This document shows positions 17,274-27,100 of a stretch of DNA of 64,000 nt, one piece after another. Below the pieces are notes generated by a model. That model was not told where the DNA came from. It saw only the letters and a list, made by a program, of their open reading frames with translations, and made no database searches. Position 1 is the stretch's first letter, and each line of letters opens with the position of its first letter. The position numbers and the translations under genes are program-made. This DNA is from Saccharothrix algeriensis (GTDB lineage Bacteria > Actinomycetota > Actinomycetes > Mycobacteriales > Pseudonocardiaceae), in the NCBI RefSeq assembly GCF_016907655.1, contig NZ_JAFBCL010000001.1, positions 1-64,000 on the forward strand, given 5' to 3'.

Positions 17274-17403
17274 CGCGCCGAGGGTAGTCGCGTCGGCGGC
17301 GGGTCACCGGCGAGTCCGGCGAACCGGCCGCCGACGGGCCGGGCGCGACCTACCCTGGCAGGAGGGGGCGGGTGACGCCGATCACTCCGGGAAGGGGGCG
17401 GTC

Positions 17404-18681
17404 GTGCCGGTCGTGGCTCAGCGCAACCGCGCCGTCGTGCGCCGGGTGGCCGGCCTGGCCCGCAGCACACCGGGCCGGCTGAGCCTGCTGGCGCTGCTGC
17501 TGGTCGTGGCGAGCCTGGTCGCCGGGGCGGTGACGGCGGCCGCGGTGCAGCGCCGGTCGGCGGCGCTGGCGGCGCTGGCCGACCGCAGCGAGCCGCTGGC
17601 GTTCGCCGCGCAGGAGGTCTACCGGGCGATGGCCGACGCCGACGCGACGGCGGCCGGCGCGTTCCTGTCCGGCGGTGTGGGGTCCGCGGCGCTGCGCGAG
17701 CGGTACGAGGCGGACGTGGCCAGGGCCGCCGCGGCGCTGGCCGCCGCGGCCGGCGGGAACACGCGCTCACCCGGGCTCGCCGGGCCGCTGTCGACGATGT
17801 CCGGGCAGCTGCCGGTCTACACGGGGTTGGTGGAGACCGCGCGCACGCACAACCGGCAGGGCAACCCGGTCGGCGCGGCCTACCTGCGCGAGGCTTCGGA
17901 CCTGATGCGGGAGCGGCTGCTGCCCGCGGCGGACGAGCTGTACCGGCTGGAGACCCGCAACGCGCGGCGGGACCTGGCCGACGCGGCCTCGCCGCCGTGG
18001 CCGGAGCTGGCGGCGGGGCTGCTGCTGCTGGCCGCGCTGGTCGCGGCGCAGCGCCACCTGACGCGCAGGACCAACCGCGTGTTCAACGTCGGGCTGGTGG
18101 CGGCGTCGGCGGCGTGCGTGGTCTCGCTGCTGTGGGTGCTGGTCGCGTCGCTGGTGGTGGTGCGGGGCGCGGCGCGCGGCGGGCAGGACGCGGCGCGGCT
18201 GGACCTGCTGGCCAGGGCGGGGATCGCGACCCTGGCCGCGCGCGGCAACGAGACGCTGGCCCTGGTCGCGCGCGGCAGCGGCGGCGAGTACGAGCGGCTG
18301 TACCGCTCGGCGAGCGGTGAGCTGGGGGACCTGCTGGGGCGGGCCGGCGCGACGCGGGGCCCGGTGGCCGAGGCGGGCGCGCAGCACCGCCGCTGGCAGG
18401 AGGCGCACGAGCGGGTGCGCGCGGCCGACGACGAGGGCGACTTCACCGCGGCGGTGGAGCTGGCGCTGGGTCCCGGCGAGGACGGCGCGGCGGTGGCGTT
18501 CGGCGAGCTGAGCTCGGACCTGGCCGAAGCGCTGGAGCTGACCAGGGCGGAGCTGACCGGCGGGATCGCCCGCGCGCGGGGCGCCCTGACCGGCGCGGTG
18601 CCGGTGGTGGCGCTGCTGGCGCTGCTGACGGCGGCGGCGTCGACGGCGGGGCTGTGGCAGCGGCTGAAGGAGTACCGATGA
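17404..18681 (+). CDS. glnX: GlnX-like membrane sensor of the GlnX-GlnH-PknG module
   Basis: Encodes 425 aa with four membrane segments (about 27-49, 200-216, 230-254 and 396-418). They flank two Ala-rich helical extracytoplasmic regions with a four-helix-bundle look. This matches GlnX, which in mycobacteria and corynebacteria passes an aspartate/glutamate signal from the lipoprotein GlnH to the kinase PknG, controlling the Krebs-cycle regulator GarA/OdhI. It has no catalytic motifs. TACCCT at 17351-17356 is a likely -10 box and a G-rich ribosome site precedes the GTG. Its stop overlaps the glnH start, so they are co-translated. Confidence 0.85.
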   Translation: MPVVAQRNRAVVRRVAGLARSTPGRLSLLALLLVVASLVAGAVTAAAVQRRSAALAALADRSEPLAFAAQEVYRAMADADATAAGAFLSGGVGSAALRERYEADVARAAAALAAAAGGNTRSPGLAGPLSTMSGQLPVYTGLVETARTHNRQGNPVGAAYLREASDLMRERLLPAADELYRLETRNARRDLADAASPPWPELAAGLLLLAALVAAQRHLTRRTNRVFNVGLVAASAACVVSLLWVLVASLVVVRGAARGGQDAARLDLLARAGIATLAARGNETLALVARGSGGEYERLYRSASGELGDLLGRAGATRGPVAEAGAQHRRWQEAHERVRAADDEGDFTAAVELALGPGEDGAAVAFGELSSDLAEALELTRAELTGGIARARGALTGAVPVVALLALLTAAASTAGLWQRLKEYR

Positions 18682-19652
18682 CGGGTCGCGCGCGAGGTCT
18701 GCTGCTGTGGTCGGCCCTGGCCGGGCTGGTCGCCGGGTGCGCGCCGGTGCCCGGCGGCGCGCCGGGGATCGAGGCGTCGCCGGTCGTGCCCCGGCCGGCC
18801 GGGGTGGTGGAGCTGACCGCGCCGCCGAGCGCGGCGGCGGTCCCGGCGCCGTCCTGCGACCCCACCGCGAGCCTGCGGCCGACCGGCGCGCTGCCCGGGC
18901 CGGGGGCGCTGCCGGCCGGGTCGACGATGGCGCGCATCCGGCAGCGGGGCAGGCTGGTCGCCGGCGTCGACCAGAACACCTACCTGATGGGGTTCCGCAA
19001 CCCGCTCTCCGGGGAGCTCGAGGGGTTCGACGTCGACATGGCCCGCGAGGTCGCCCGCGCGATCTTCGGCGACCCGACGCGCGTGAAGTTCCGGGTGCTG
19101 ACCTCCGACCAGCGGATGCCCGCGCTGGAGGACGGCGACGTCGACGTCGTGGTGCGCACGATGACGGTCACCTGCGAGCGGTGGCAGCGGGTGGCGTTCT
19201 CCACGGTCTACTACGAGGCGGGGCAGCAGGTGCTGGTGCCCCGCTCCTCGGAGGCGACCGGCATCGAGTCGCTGGGCGGGCGGAGGGTGTGCGCCACCAA
19301 GGGGTCCAGCTCGCTGGCCAACGTCGCGAACTCCCCCGCCGGGCCGATCCCGGTGCAGGTGCGGGACTGGACCGACTGCCTGGTGCTGCTCCAGCAGGGC
19401 CAGGTGGACGCGATCTCCACCGACGACACGATCCTGGCGGGGTTCGCCGCGCAGGACCCCTACACGAAGGTGGTCGGGCCGAAGTTCACCGCCGAGCCCT
19501 ACGGGATGGCGTTCCGCAAGCACGAGGAGGACTTCGTGCGGTTCGTCAACGCGCTGCTGGAGCGGTTGCGCGCGGACGGCACGTGGGCGGCGGTCCACCG
19601 CCGGTGGCTGGGCGAGCCGCCCGCGCCGCCGGTCGCGGCGTACCGGGACTGA
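18678..19652 (+). CDS. glnH: GlnH-like glutamate/aspartate-binding lipoprotein
   Basis: Encodes 324 aa. A signal peptide ends in a lipobox (AGLVAGC, Cys21), followed by a Pro/Ala-rich linker. A family 3 solute-binding domain (about 80-305) contains GRLVAGVDQNTYLMGF, GFDVDMAREVARAIFG, DGDVDVVVRTMTVT, TKGSSS and AISTDDTILAGF. No ABC permease or ATPase is adjacent, which fits the PknG-linked role: ligand sensing at the outer membrane face and signalling through GlnX rather than transport. It overlaps glnX by 4 nt (ATGA). Confidence 0.9.
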   Translation: MTGRARGLLLWSALAGLVAGCAPVPGGAPGIEASPVVPRPAGVVELTAPPSAAAVPAPSCDPTASLRPTGALPGPGALPAGSTMARIRQRGRLVAGVDQNTYLMGFRNPLSGELEGFDVDMAREVARAIFGDPTRVKFRVLTSDQRMPALEDGDVDVVVRTMTVTCERWQRVAFSTVYYEAGQQVLVPRSSEATGIESLGGRRVCATKGSSSLANVANSPAGPIPVQVRDWTDCLVLLQQGQVDAISTDDTILAGFAAQDPYTKVVGPKFTAEPYGMAFRKHEEDFVRFVNALLERLRADGTWAAVHRRWLGEPPAPPVAAYRD

Positions 19653-19968
19653 CCGGCGTGGGCGTCGGGGTGGACCGCGGTGCGGGGCCGGTCGGGCTGC
19701 CGGTCGGGGCGCGGGCGCGGCGGGCGGCGGGGCGGGGCCCGCGGGAGCGGGCCGTGGCGGGTGCGGCCGGGCGGCGCCCGCGGGCGCCGGGAGTTTCCGG
19801 CGCGGCGCGGGCACTGGAAGGGCCGCGCGCGCGTTTTCCCGAGGTGTGGGAACAGGAGGTGGCCGAGGTGGAGTCGGCGGCGCGCGAGGTGCCGTGCGGC
19901 CCGCGGGCGGGCGCGGTGGCGGCGTCCCGCTGCCGGCGGGCGGCGGCGGGGCGGACGGGGGCGGCCCG
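19653..19968 (+). other. 316-bp gap between glnH and pknG
   Basis: Strongly GC-rich sequence with no believable gene and no clear hairpin. In-frame translations upstream of pknG are Gly-rich low complexity. In related organisms glnH and pknG are usually tightly packed, so the gap may hold an extra promoter or come from sequence decay. I cannot tell which. Confidence 0.4.
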
Positions 19969-22185
19969 ATGAGCGGGTGCCCACGGCCGGGGTGCCCACG
20001 GCCGGGGTGCGGCGGCGCGGTCGGCGGTGACGGGTGCTGCGACCGGTGCGGGCAGGCGGCGCCGGTCCCGGTGGGCACGGCCGCCGCGCCGGGCGTCGGG
20101 CAGGGGACGGCGCCGGGCACCGCGCCCTGGGCGGCGGCGGCGGCGGTCGCGGCGCCGGGCGGCCGGTCGCGGCGCTCCTCGGGGCGGTCGTCGGGGCGGG
20201 GCCGGCTGGGCGCGGGGCTGGTGGAGGTGCCGCCGGCGCCCTACCGGGACCCGGAGGCGGCGGTCCTGGCGAACCCGGAGGTGCCCGAGGCCAAGCGGTT
20301 CTGCTCCGGCTGCGGCAGGGAGGTCGGCCGCGGCCGGGACGGGCGGCCCGGCCGGGTGGAGGGGCACTGCGCGCACTGCGGGCACCGCTACTCGTTCACG
20401 CCGAAGCTGCGCCCCGGCGAGGTGCTGCACGGGCAGTACGAGGTGCTGGGGTGCCTGGCGCACGGCGGGCTGGGCTGGATCTACCTGGCGGCCGACCACG
20501 CGGTCAGCGACCGGTGGGTGGTGCTCAAGGGCCTGCTGGACTCCGGTGACGCGGACGCGATGGCCGCGGCGATGGCCGAGCGGCGGTTCCTGGCGGAGGT
20601 GGAGCACCCGAACATCGTCAAGATCCTCAACTTCGTGCGCCACGTCGACCGGGCCTCCGGCGAGCTGGTGGACTACATCGTGATGGAGTACGTGGGCGGC
20701 GCCTCGATCAGGGACATGGTCGAGCGGTCGCGGGCGGGCGGCACGGGCCGGGGGGCGCTGCCGGTGGCGCAGGCCATCGCCTACGCGCTGGAGGTGCTGC
20801 CGGCGCTGGGCTACCTGCACGGGGTGGGGCTGCTGTACTGCGACTTCAAGCCGGACAACGTGATCCAGACCGAGGAGCAGCTCAAGCTGATCGACCTGGG
20901 CGCGGTGCGGCGCGCCGACGACCGCCGCTCCCCCATCTACGGCACCCTCGGCTACCAGGCTCCCGAGATCGGCGCGGTCGGCCCGTCGGTGGCCTCGGAC
21001 CTGTACACGGTGGGCCGGGCGCTGGCGGTGATGTGCTTCCCGTTCGACTTCCGCCACGCGCACCGGGAGTCGCTGCCCCCGGCGCGGGAGGAGCCGGTGC
21101 TCGCGCGGCACGACTCGCTGCGCCGGTTCCTGGCGCGCGCCACGCACCGCGACCCGGAGCGGCGCTTCGCCTCGGCGGAGGAGATGGCCGAGCAGCTGAC
21201 CGGTGTGCTGCGGGAGGTGCTGGCCGAGCAGGACGGCGTGCCGCGGCCGGGGGTGTCGCGGCAGTTCACCCCGGAGCGGCGGGCGTTCGGCGTGGCCGGC
21301 GTGCCGGCGGCGCGGGCCGCGGCGGCGGGCCTGCCGGTGCCGCACGTGGACGCGGCGGACCCGGCGGCGGGGTTCCTGGCCACGGCCACCACCGGCGACC
21401 CGCACGAGCTGGTGGCGGCGCTGCGGGCGGCCCCGGCGCCGACGGTGGAGGTGCGGTTGCAGGTGGTGCGGGCGCTGGTCGAGGCGGACCGGGTGGCCGA
21501 GGCGGAGGCGGAGCTGGCCGACCTGGCCGACCTGGTCCACCCCGACGACTGGCGGCCGACCTGGTACCGGGGGTCGGCGGCGCTGGCGCGGGGCCGGGCC
21601 GACCCGGCGCGGGCGGAGTTCGAGCGGGTGTGCGACGTGCTGCCGGGCGAGGCCGCGCCGAAGCTGGCGGTGGCGGTGTGCGCGGAGCTGGCGGGCGACG
21701 CCGAGGCGGCGGCGGCCGGCTACCGGGTGGTGTGGCGCACCGACCGCGCCCACGTGAGCGCGGCGTTCGGGCTGGCGCGGGCGCTGCTGGCGGCCGGTGA
21801 CCGGGCGGGGGCGGTGGCGGCGCTGCACTCGGTGCCGGAGACCTCCAGCCACCACGTGGCGGCGCAGGTGGCGGCGGTGCGCGCGCTGGCGGGCGGCGGG
21901 CGGGCCGACGTGCTGGCGGCGGGGGCGCGGCTGGCGGGGCTGGAGCTGGACGCGGCGCGGCGGGCGGCGCTGACCGCGGAGGTGCTGCGCGCGGCGCTGG
22001 GGTCGCCGGCGGACGGCGGTGGCGGGCCGCCCGGCCGGCTGCTGGGCTGCGAGCTGAGCGAGTCGGGGCTGCGGCTGGGCCTGGAGCGCTGCTACCGGCA
22101 GCTCGCGCGGCTGGCGGACAGCCCCGAGGAGCGCATCGCCCTGGTCGACCGCGCGAACGCGGTCCGGCCCAGGACGCTGGTGTGA
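19969..22185 (+). CDS. pknG: Serine/threonine protein kinase PknG
   Basis: Encodes 738 aa in the PknG order. An N-terminal Cys-rich tail carries CPRPGC repeats and a CC-x2-C cluster. A rubredoxin-like domain follows with Cys112-x2-Cys115 and Cys134-x2-Cys137. The kinase domain (about 155-405) has Lys187 (VVLKG), Glu210, YCDFKPDN replacing HRD with catalytic Asp292, and IDLG replacing DFG. The C-terminal third is an alpha-helical TPR dimer domain. These deviations match PknG, which phosphorylates GarA-type FHA proteins to adjust 2-oxoglutarate use. The ATG at 19969 lacks a strong ribosome site. The stop overlaps the PP2C start. Confidence 0.93.
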   Translation: MSGCPRPGCPRPGCGGAVGGDGCCDRCGQAAPVPVGTAAAPGVGQGTAPGTAPWAAAAAVAAPGGRSRRSSGRSSGRGRLGAGLVEVPPAPYRDPEAAVLANPEVPEAKRFCSGCGREVGRGRDGRPGRVEGHCAHCGHRYSFTPKLRPGEVLHGQYEVLGCLAHGGLGWIYLAADHAVSDRWVVLKGLLDSGDADAMAAAMAERRFLAEVEHPNIVKILNFVRHVDRASGELVDYIVMEYVGGASIRDMVERSRAGGTGRGALPVAQAIAYALEVLPALGYLHGVGLLYCDFKPDNVIQTEEQLKLIDLGAVRRADDRRSPIYGTLGYQAPEIGAVGPSVASDLYTVGRALAVMCFPFDFRHAHRESLPPAREEPVLARHDSLRRFLARATHRDPERRFASAEEMAEQLTGVLREVLAEQDGVPRPGVSRQFTPERRAFGVAGVPAARAAAAGLPVPHVDAADPAAGFLATATTGDPHELVAALRAAPAPTVEVRLQVVRALVEADRVAEAEAELADLADLVHPDDWRPTWYRGSAALARGRADPARAEFERVCDVLPGEAAPKLAVAVCAELAGDAEAAAAGYRVVWRTDRAHVSAAFGLARALLAAGDRAGAVAALHSVPETSSHHVAAQVAAVRALAGGGRADVLAAGARLAGLELDAARRAALTAEVLRAALGSPADGGGGPPGRLLGCELSESGLRLGLERCYRQLARLADSPEERIALVDRANAVRPRTLV

Positions 22186-23162
22186 CGGCGGGGGGCGCGG
22201 TGGAGCTGTGCCCGGCGTGCTCGGCGGCGGTGGCGCCGCGGGACCGCTTCTGCGAGCGGTGCGGTCGCGGCCTGCTGGTGCGGCGCACGCCCGTGGGCGG
22301 GCCGGCGGCACGGGCCGCGGGGTGCGCGTGCGGCGGGTCGTTCGCCGCGGGCGGGTCCTGCGGGCGGTGCGGGCGGGCGCGGTCGGCGGCGCGCGACCGG
22401 GTGGAGTTCGCGCTGCCGGGCGTCGCCGGTGTCAGCGACCGGGGCAGGCGGCGACGGCGCAACGAGGACTCGATGGCGTTCGGCCGGGTGCGCGGGCGCG
22501 GGGTGGCGGCGGTGGTGTGCGACGGGGTGGCGTCCTCGGAGCGGGCCGGGCAAGCCTCGCAGGTGGCCGCGGACACGGCGGTGGACGTGCTGCTGGCGGC
22601 GGTGGGGTCGGGCGCGGACCCGGAGGGGGCGACCGCGGACGCGGCGCTGGCCGCCGACGCGGCGGTGGCCCGGCTGGCGCGGGCGGGCGCGCGGGAGGCC
22701 GTGCCGTCCTGCACGTTCCTGTCGGCGGTGGTGACCGGGGAGTCGGTGACCGTGGGCTGGGTGGGCGACTCGCGCGCCTACCTGGTGTGCGGGTCGGGCG
22801 CGGCCCGGTTGACCACCGACGACACCTGGGCGGCGCGGCTGGTCGCGGAGGGGGTGCTGACCGAGCGGGAGGCGCTGGCCGACCGGCGGGCGCATGTGCT
22901 GTCGCGGTGGCTGGGCGCGGACTCGGCGCTGGACGCGCCGCAGGCGGTGACCTTCCGGGTGGCGGCGGCCGGGCTGCTGGTGCTGTGCAGCGACGGGCTG
23001 TGGAACTACCTGCCCGAGCCGGAGGACCTGCTGGCGGCCCTGCCGCGCGGGGTGGCGCCGGTCGAGGTGGCGCGGGGGCTGGTGGAGGTCGCGCTGGGCT
23101 CCGGCGGGCACGACAACGTCACGGTGGTCGTCGTCCGACTGCGGGGCGGGCGTGGCGCCTGA
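22182..23162 (+). CDS. PP2C-type protein phosphatase with N-terminal zinc ribbons
   Basis: Encodes 326 aa. Residues 10-63 hold two zinc-ribbon-like clusters (CPAC...CERC at 10-27; C-x-C...CGRC at 48-63). The PP2C domain runs from about 78 to 320 with GVSDRGRRRRRNEDS, CDGVASS, WVGDSRAYLV, LCSDGLWN and GGHDNVTVVVV, covering the metal aspartates. It should dephosphorylate Ser/Thr phosphoproteins. The GTG overlaps the pknG stop (GTGA), so it is co-expressed and probably opposes PknG or acts on GarA. A phosphatase in this operon is an addition to the classical glnX-glnH-pknG set. Confidence 0.9.
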   Translation: MTAGGAVELCPACSAAVAPRDRFCERCGRGLLVRRTPVGGPAARAAGCACGGSFAAGGSCGRCGRARSAARDRVEFALPGVAGVSDRGRRRRRNEDSMAFGRVRGRGVAAVVCDGVASSERAGQASQVAADTAVDVLLAAVGSGADPEGATADAALAADAAVARLARAGAREAVPSCTFLSAVVTGESVTVGWVGDSRAYLVCGSGAARLTTDDTWAARLVAEGVLTEREALADRRAHVLSRWLGADSALDAPQAVTFRVAAAGLLVLCSDGLWNYLPEPEDLLAALPRGVAPVEVARGLVEVALGSGGHDNVTVVVVRLRGGRGA

Positions 23163-23648
23163 GCGCGCGGTCGGGGCGTCCGGCGACGGGGTCGCGGCGG
23201 TGGGCGCGGGGCCGGCGAACGGGACGGCGGTCGACCGGTCGGCGGACCCGCCGCGCCCCGGCGCCCCCCGACCGCCGCCCTCCGCCCCTCGACCGCCGCC
23301 CCCCGACCGCCGACCGCCGGCCGACGGCGACGGCGTCCGCGTGGGAGCGTGGACGACGATCACCGCGCGCCGCTCGGACCCGCGAGGGACCGGGGTGCGG
23401 TCCGGTGCGCGGCGGCCTGGGGAGCGGTGCGGTCCGCAGTGGTGCGGTCCGCGGCCGGGTGCGCGGTTCCGGGCGGTGCGGCGGTGTGCGGTTCACCGAA
23501 GGCCGGGCGGGGCGCGGACGTGCGCGGGGGCGGCCTGACGGGCGGTTTCGCGCCGCGCGCCGCCCGGGGCGCGGCCGGGGGCCGCCGCGGGTGGCGCGGC
23601 GCGTGGAGCATGGGGTGTGGGGTGGCGGGACCACGGGGAGGGGTTTCG
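23163..23648. repeat. Repeat-rich intergenic region after the PP2C gene
   Basis: A 486-bp stretch without a convincing gene. It has CGACCGCCG-type repeats around 23268-23326 and several GTGCGGTCCG-type units between about 23396 and 23490. The base composition is skewed to C then G in blocks. A terminator for the glnX operon and the promoter of the MarR gene should lie here, but neither is clear. Confidence 0.55.
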
Positions 23649-24134
23649 ATGGGTGACGAGGTCGACCTGGTGCTGGCGCAGTGGCGGGTGGAGCGGCCGG
23701 ATGTGGACACCTCGCCGGTCGCGGTGCTGGGCCGGGTGGCGCGGCTGGCGCGGCTGGTGGACCGGGAGGTCAAGGAGTTCCTGGCGCGCTTCGACCTGGA
23801 GCCGGGCGAGTTCGAGGTGCTGACCACGCTGCGGCGGACGGGCAGCGTGCACGGGCTGACCGCGGGCGCGTTCCTGAACTCGGCGCTGGTGACGGCGGGG
23901 GCGATCACCAACCGCATCGACCGGATGGCGGCGAAGGGCCTGGTGGTGCGGGTGCCGGACGCGGCGGACCGGCGGGTGGTGCGGGTGCGGTTGACCGACG
24001 CGGGCCGGGAGCTGGTGGACTCGATGCTGGCCGAGCACATGGCGCGGCACGCGAAGCTGCTGGAGCCGCTGGACGCGCCGACCCGGGCGGTGGTGGCCGA
24101 CGCGCTGCGGACGCTGCTGGAGCGGTGCGAGTAG
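23649..24134 (+). CDS. MarR-family transcriptional regulator
   Basis: Encodes 161 aa. A winged-helix MarR core: EVLTTLRRTG, then LTAGAFLNSALVTAGAITNRIDRM as the recognition helix, then the wing VPDAADRRVVRVRLT, flanked by dimerisation helices. Unlike the partial MarR at the window start, the N-terminal helix is acidic and Arg-rich. The ATG at 23649 follows GGGAGGGG around 23636-23643. It is convergent with hrpA 16 bp away. The target is unknown. Confidence 0.88.
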   Translation: MGDEVDLVLAQWRVERPDVDTSPVAVLGRVARLARLVDREVKEFLARFDLEPGEFEVLTTLRRTGSVHGLTAGAFLNSALVTAGAITNRIDRMAAKGLVVRVPDAADRRVVRVRLTDAGRELVDSMLAEHMARHAKLLEPLDAPTRAVVADALRTLLERCE

Positions 24135-24150
24135 ACCGGTCCCGCCGGCG

Positions 24151-27100
24151 TCAGCGGGGCACGGCGTCCAGGGCCTTGAACACCCGCTTGTCCGACACCG
24201 TGTGCCGGGTGGGGATGTTCTGGGCGAAGTAGCTCAGCCGCAGCTCCTCGATCATCCACCGCACCTCGTCCAGCTCCGGGTGCGGCTCGTCGGCGGGCAG
24301 CAGGCCGCGCAGCTCCCGGTACTCGGCGTGGACCCGGTGGACGCGGTCCATCCAGTCGCGGTCGCGGTCGAGGTTGGTGGTCAGCTTCTCCAGCCGGCGG
24401 GAGATGCCCTGCAGGTAGCGGTGCAGGTCCGACAGCCGCGCCGCGCCGGCCTCGGTGACGAAACCGGCGTGCACCAGGCCGGCGAGCTGGGCGCGGACGT
24501 CGGCGAGGGACTCCTCGAACGCTGCGCCGCGGATGCCGGCCAGGCGCAGCTCCACGTCCTGGGCGGCGTCGAGCACGGCGCGGACCTCGCGGACGACGTC
24601 GAACACCGTCTCGCCCAGGTACTTGCGCACGTAGTCGACGAGCCGGGCGAAGCCCTTGGCGTCCCACGCCGGCCCGCCGGCGGAGGCCACCAGGTGGTCG
24701 ACGGCGGCCGAGATGCAGTCGGCCAGCAGCGGCGCGACGCCGCCGTGCGGGTTGCGGGTCAGGGTGAGCTTCTCGGCGTTGGTCAGGCCGCGCTGGAGCA
24801 GCTTCACCGGGGAGGGCACGGCCAGCAGCAGCAGCCGGCGGGTGCCGGCGCGCATGGCCAGCTCCTGGCGGCCGGGGGTGTCGAGGATCTCCACCGCGAC
24901 GCTGTCGCCCTTGTCGACCAGCGCCGGGTAGGCGGTGACGGTGATGCCGGCCTGCCGCCGCTGCACGCTGCGGGGCAGCTCGTCGAGGTCCCACGTGGTC
25001 AGCCCGGTGCGGGCGAGGTTGGCCGCGGCGGCGGCCAGGCTCTGCCGCAGCTGCCCGCGCAGCTGCTGCTTGAGCCGGGCGAGGTCCTTGCCGCTGGCCA
25101 GCTCGCGGTCGTCCTCGTCGACGACGCGGAAGGTGAGCTTGAGGTGCTCGGGCACCTGGTCGAGCTGCCACTGCTCGCGGGGCACGACCACGCCGGTCAG
25201 GGCGCGCAGCTCGCGTTCCAGGGCGGGCAGCAGCGGCTCGTCGGGGTCGATGCCGGCCAGCGCGGCGGCGGCCACGTCGGGCACCGGCACGAAGTTGCGC
25301 CGCACGGGCTTGGGCAGCGACCGGATCAGCGCCACGACCAGGTCGGTGCGCAGGCCGGGCACCTGCCAGGACAGGGCGTCGTCGGGCACGGTGGCCAGGG
25401 CGGGCAGCGGCAGCCGCACGGTGACGCCGTCCACGGCCGCGCCGGGCTCGAACCGGTAGGTCAGCGGCAGGGCGACGCCGCCGCGGGTGAGCTGGTCGGG
25501 GTAGGCGTCGGGGCTGACGTCGGCGCGGTCGTTGACCAGCATCGCCTTGTCGAAGGTCAGCAGGTCCGGCCGGCTGTGCCGGGTCTTCTTCCACCAGGTG
25601 TCGAAGTGCCGGGCGGAGACGACCTCCGGGCCGACGCGCTGGTCGTAGAAGTCGTAGAGGGTGTCGTCGTCGACCACGATGTCCCGCCGCCGCGCCCGGT
25701 TCTCCAGCTCGGCGACCTCGTCGAGCAGCGCGCGGTTGTGGTGGAAGAACCCGTGGTGGGTGGTCCACTCCCCCTGCACCAGGGCGTGGCGGATGAACAG
25801 CTCCCGCGACAGCTCCGGGTCGATGCGCCCGTAGTCGACCTTGCGCGCGGCCACGACGGGCACGCCGTAGAGGGTGACCTTCTCCAGCGCGACGACGCCG
25901 CCGCGCTTGGCCTCCCAGTGCGGTTCGCTGTAGGTGCGCTTGACGATGTGCCCGGCCAGCCGCTCGGCCCACTCGGGCTCGATGCGGGCCACGATCCGGC
26001 CCCACAGGCGGGAGGTCTCGACCAGCTCGGCGGCCATCACCCACTGCGGGGGTTTGCGGAACAGCGCCGAGCCGGGGAAGATCGCGAACTTCGCGCCGCG
26101 CGCGCCCAGGTACTCGGTGGCCTGGCGCTTGCCGGCCTCCCGCTTGGGCACGTCCTTGACGCCGATGTGCGACAGCAGCCCGGACAGCAGCGAGACGTGC
26201 ACGGCGCGGGGGTCGGCGGGCTGGTCGTTGACGTGCACGCCGAGGGTCTTGGCGACCTGCCGCAGCTGGGTGTAGATGTCCTGCCACTCCCGCACCCGCA
26301 GGTAGTTGAGGAACTCGGCGCGGCACAGCCGGCGGAACTGGTTGGACGACAGCGCCTTCTGCTGCTCGCGCAGGTACTGCCACAGGTTGAGGTAGGCCAG
26401 GAAGTCCGAGTCGGGGTCGGCGAAGCGCCGGTGCTGCTCGTCGGCGGCCTGCTGCTTGTCCGAGGGCCGCTCGCGCGGGTCCTGGATGGACAGCGCGGCG
26501 GCGATGACCATGACCTCGCGGACGCAGCCGTTGCGGTCGGCCTCGACGACCATGCGGGCCAGCCGCGGGTCGACCGGCAGCTGGGCGAGCTTGCGGCCCA
26601 GCGGGGTGAGCTTCTGCTCGGCGGGCACGATCGCGCCCAGCTCCTGCAGCAGCTGCACGCCGTCGTTGACGTTGCGGGCCTCGGGCGGGTCGATGAACGG
26701 GAACGCCGCGATGTCGCCCAGCCCGATGGCGGTCATCTGCAGGATGACCGAGGCGAGGTTGGTGCGCAGGATCTCCGGGTCGGTGAACTCCGGGCGCGCG
26801 TCGAAGGAGTCCTCGCTGTAGAGGCGGACGCAGATGCCCTCCGAGACGCGCCCGCAGCGGCCCTTGCGCTGGTTGGCCGAAGCCTGCGAGATCGGCTCGA
26901 TGGGCAGCCGCTGCACCTTGAGGCGGTTGCTGTAGCGGGAGATGCGGGCGGTGCCGGGGTCGACCACGTACTTGATGCCGGGCACGGTCAGCGACGTCTC
27001 GGCGACGTTGGTGGCCAGCACGACCCGGCGGCCCCGGTGCGGCTGGAACACCCGGTGCTGCTCGCCGAACGACAGCCGCGCGTACAGCGGCAGCACCTCG

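Noticed and set aside
19680..20030. Arg-rich frame between glnH and pknG as a gene
   Set aside because: The translated product is nearly all Arg and Gly with no domain or start signal, and overlaps the pknG N-terminus in another frame.
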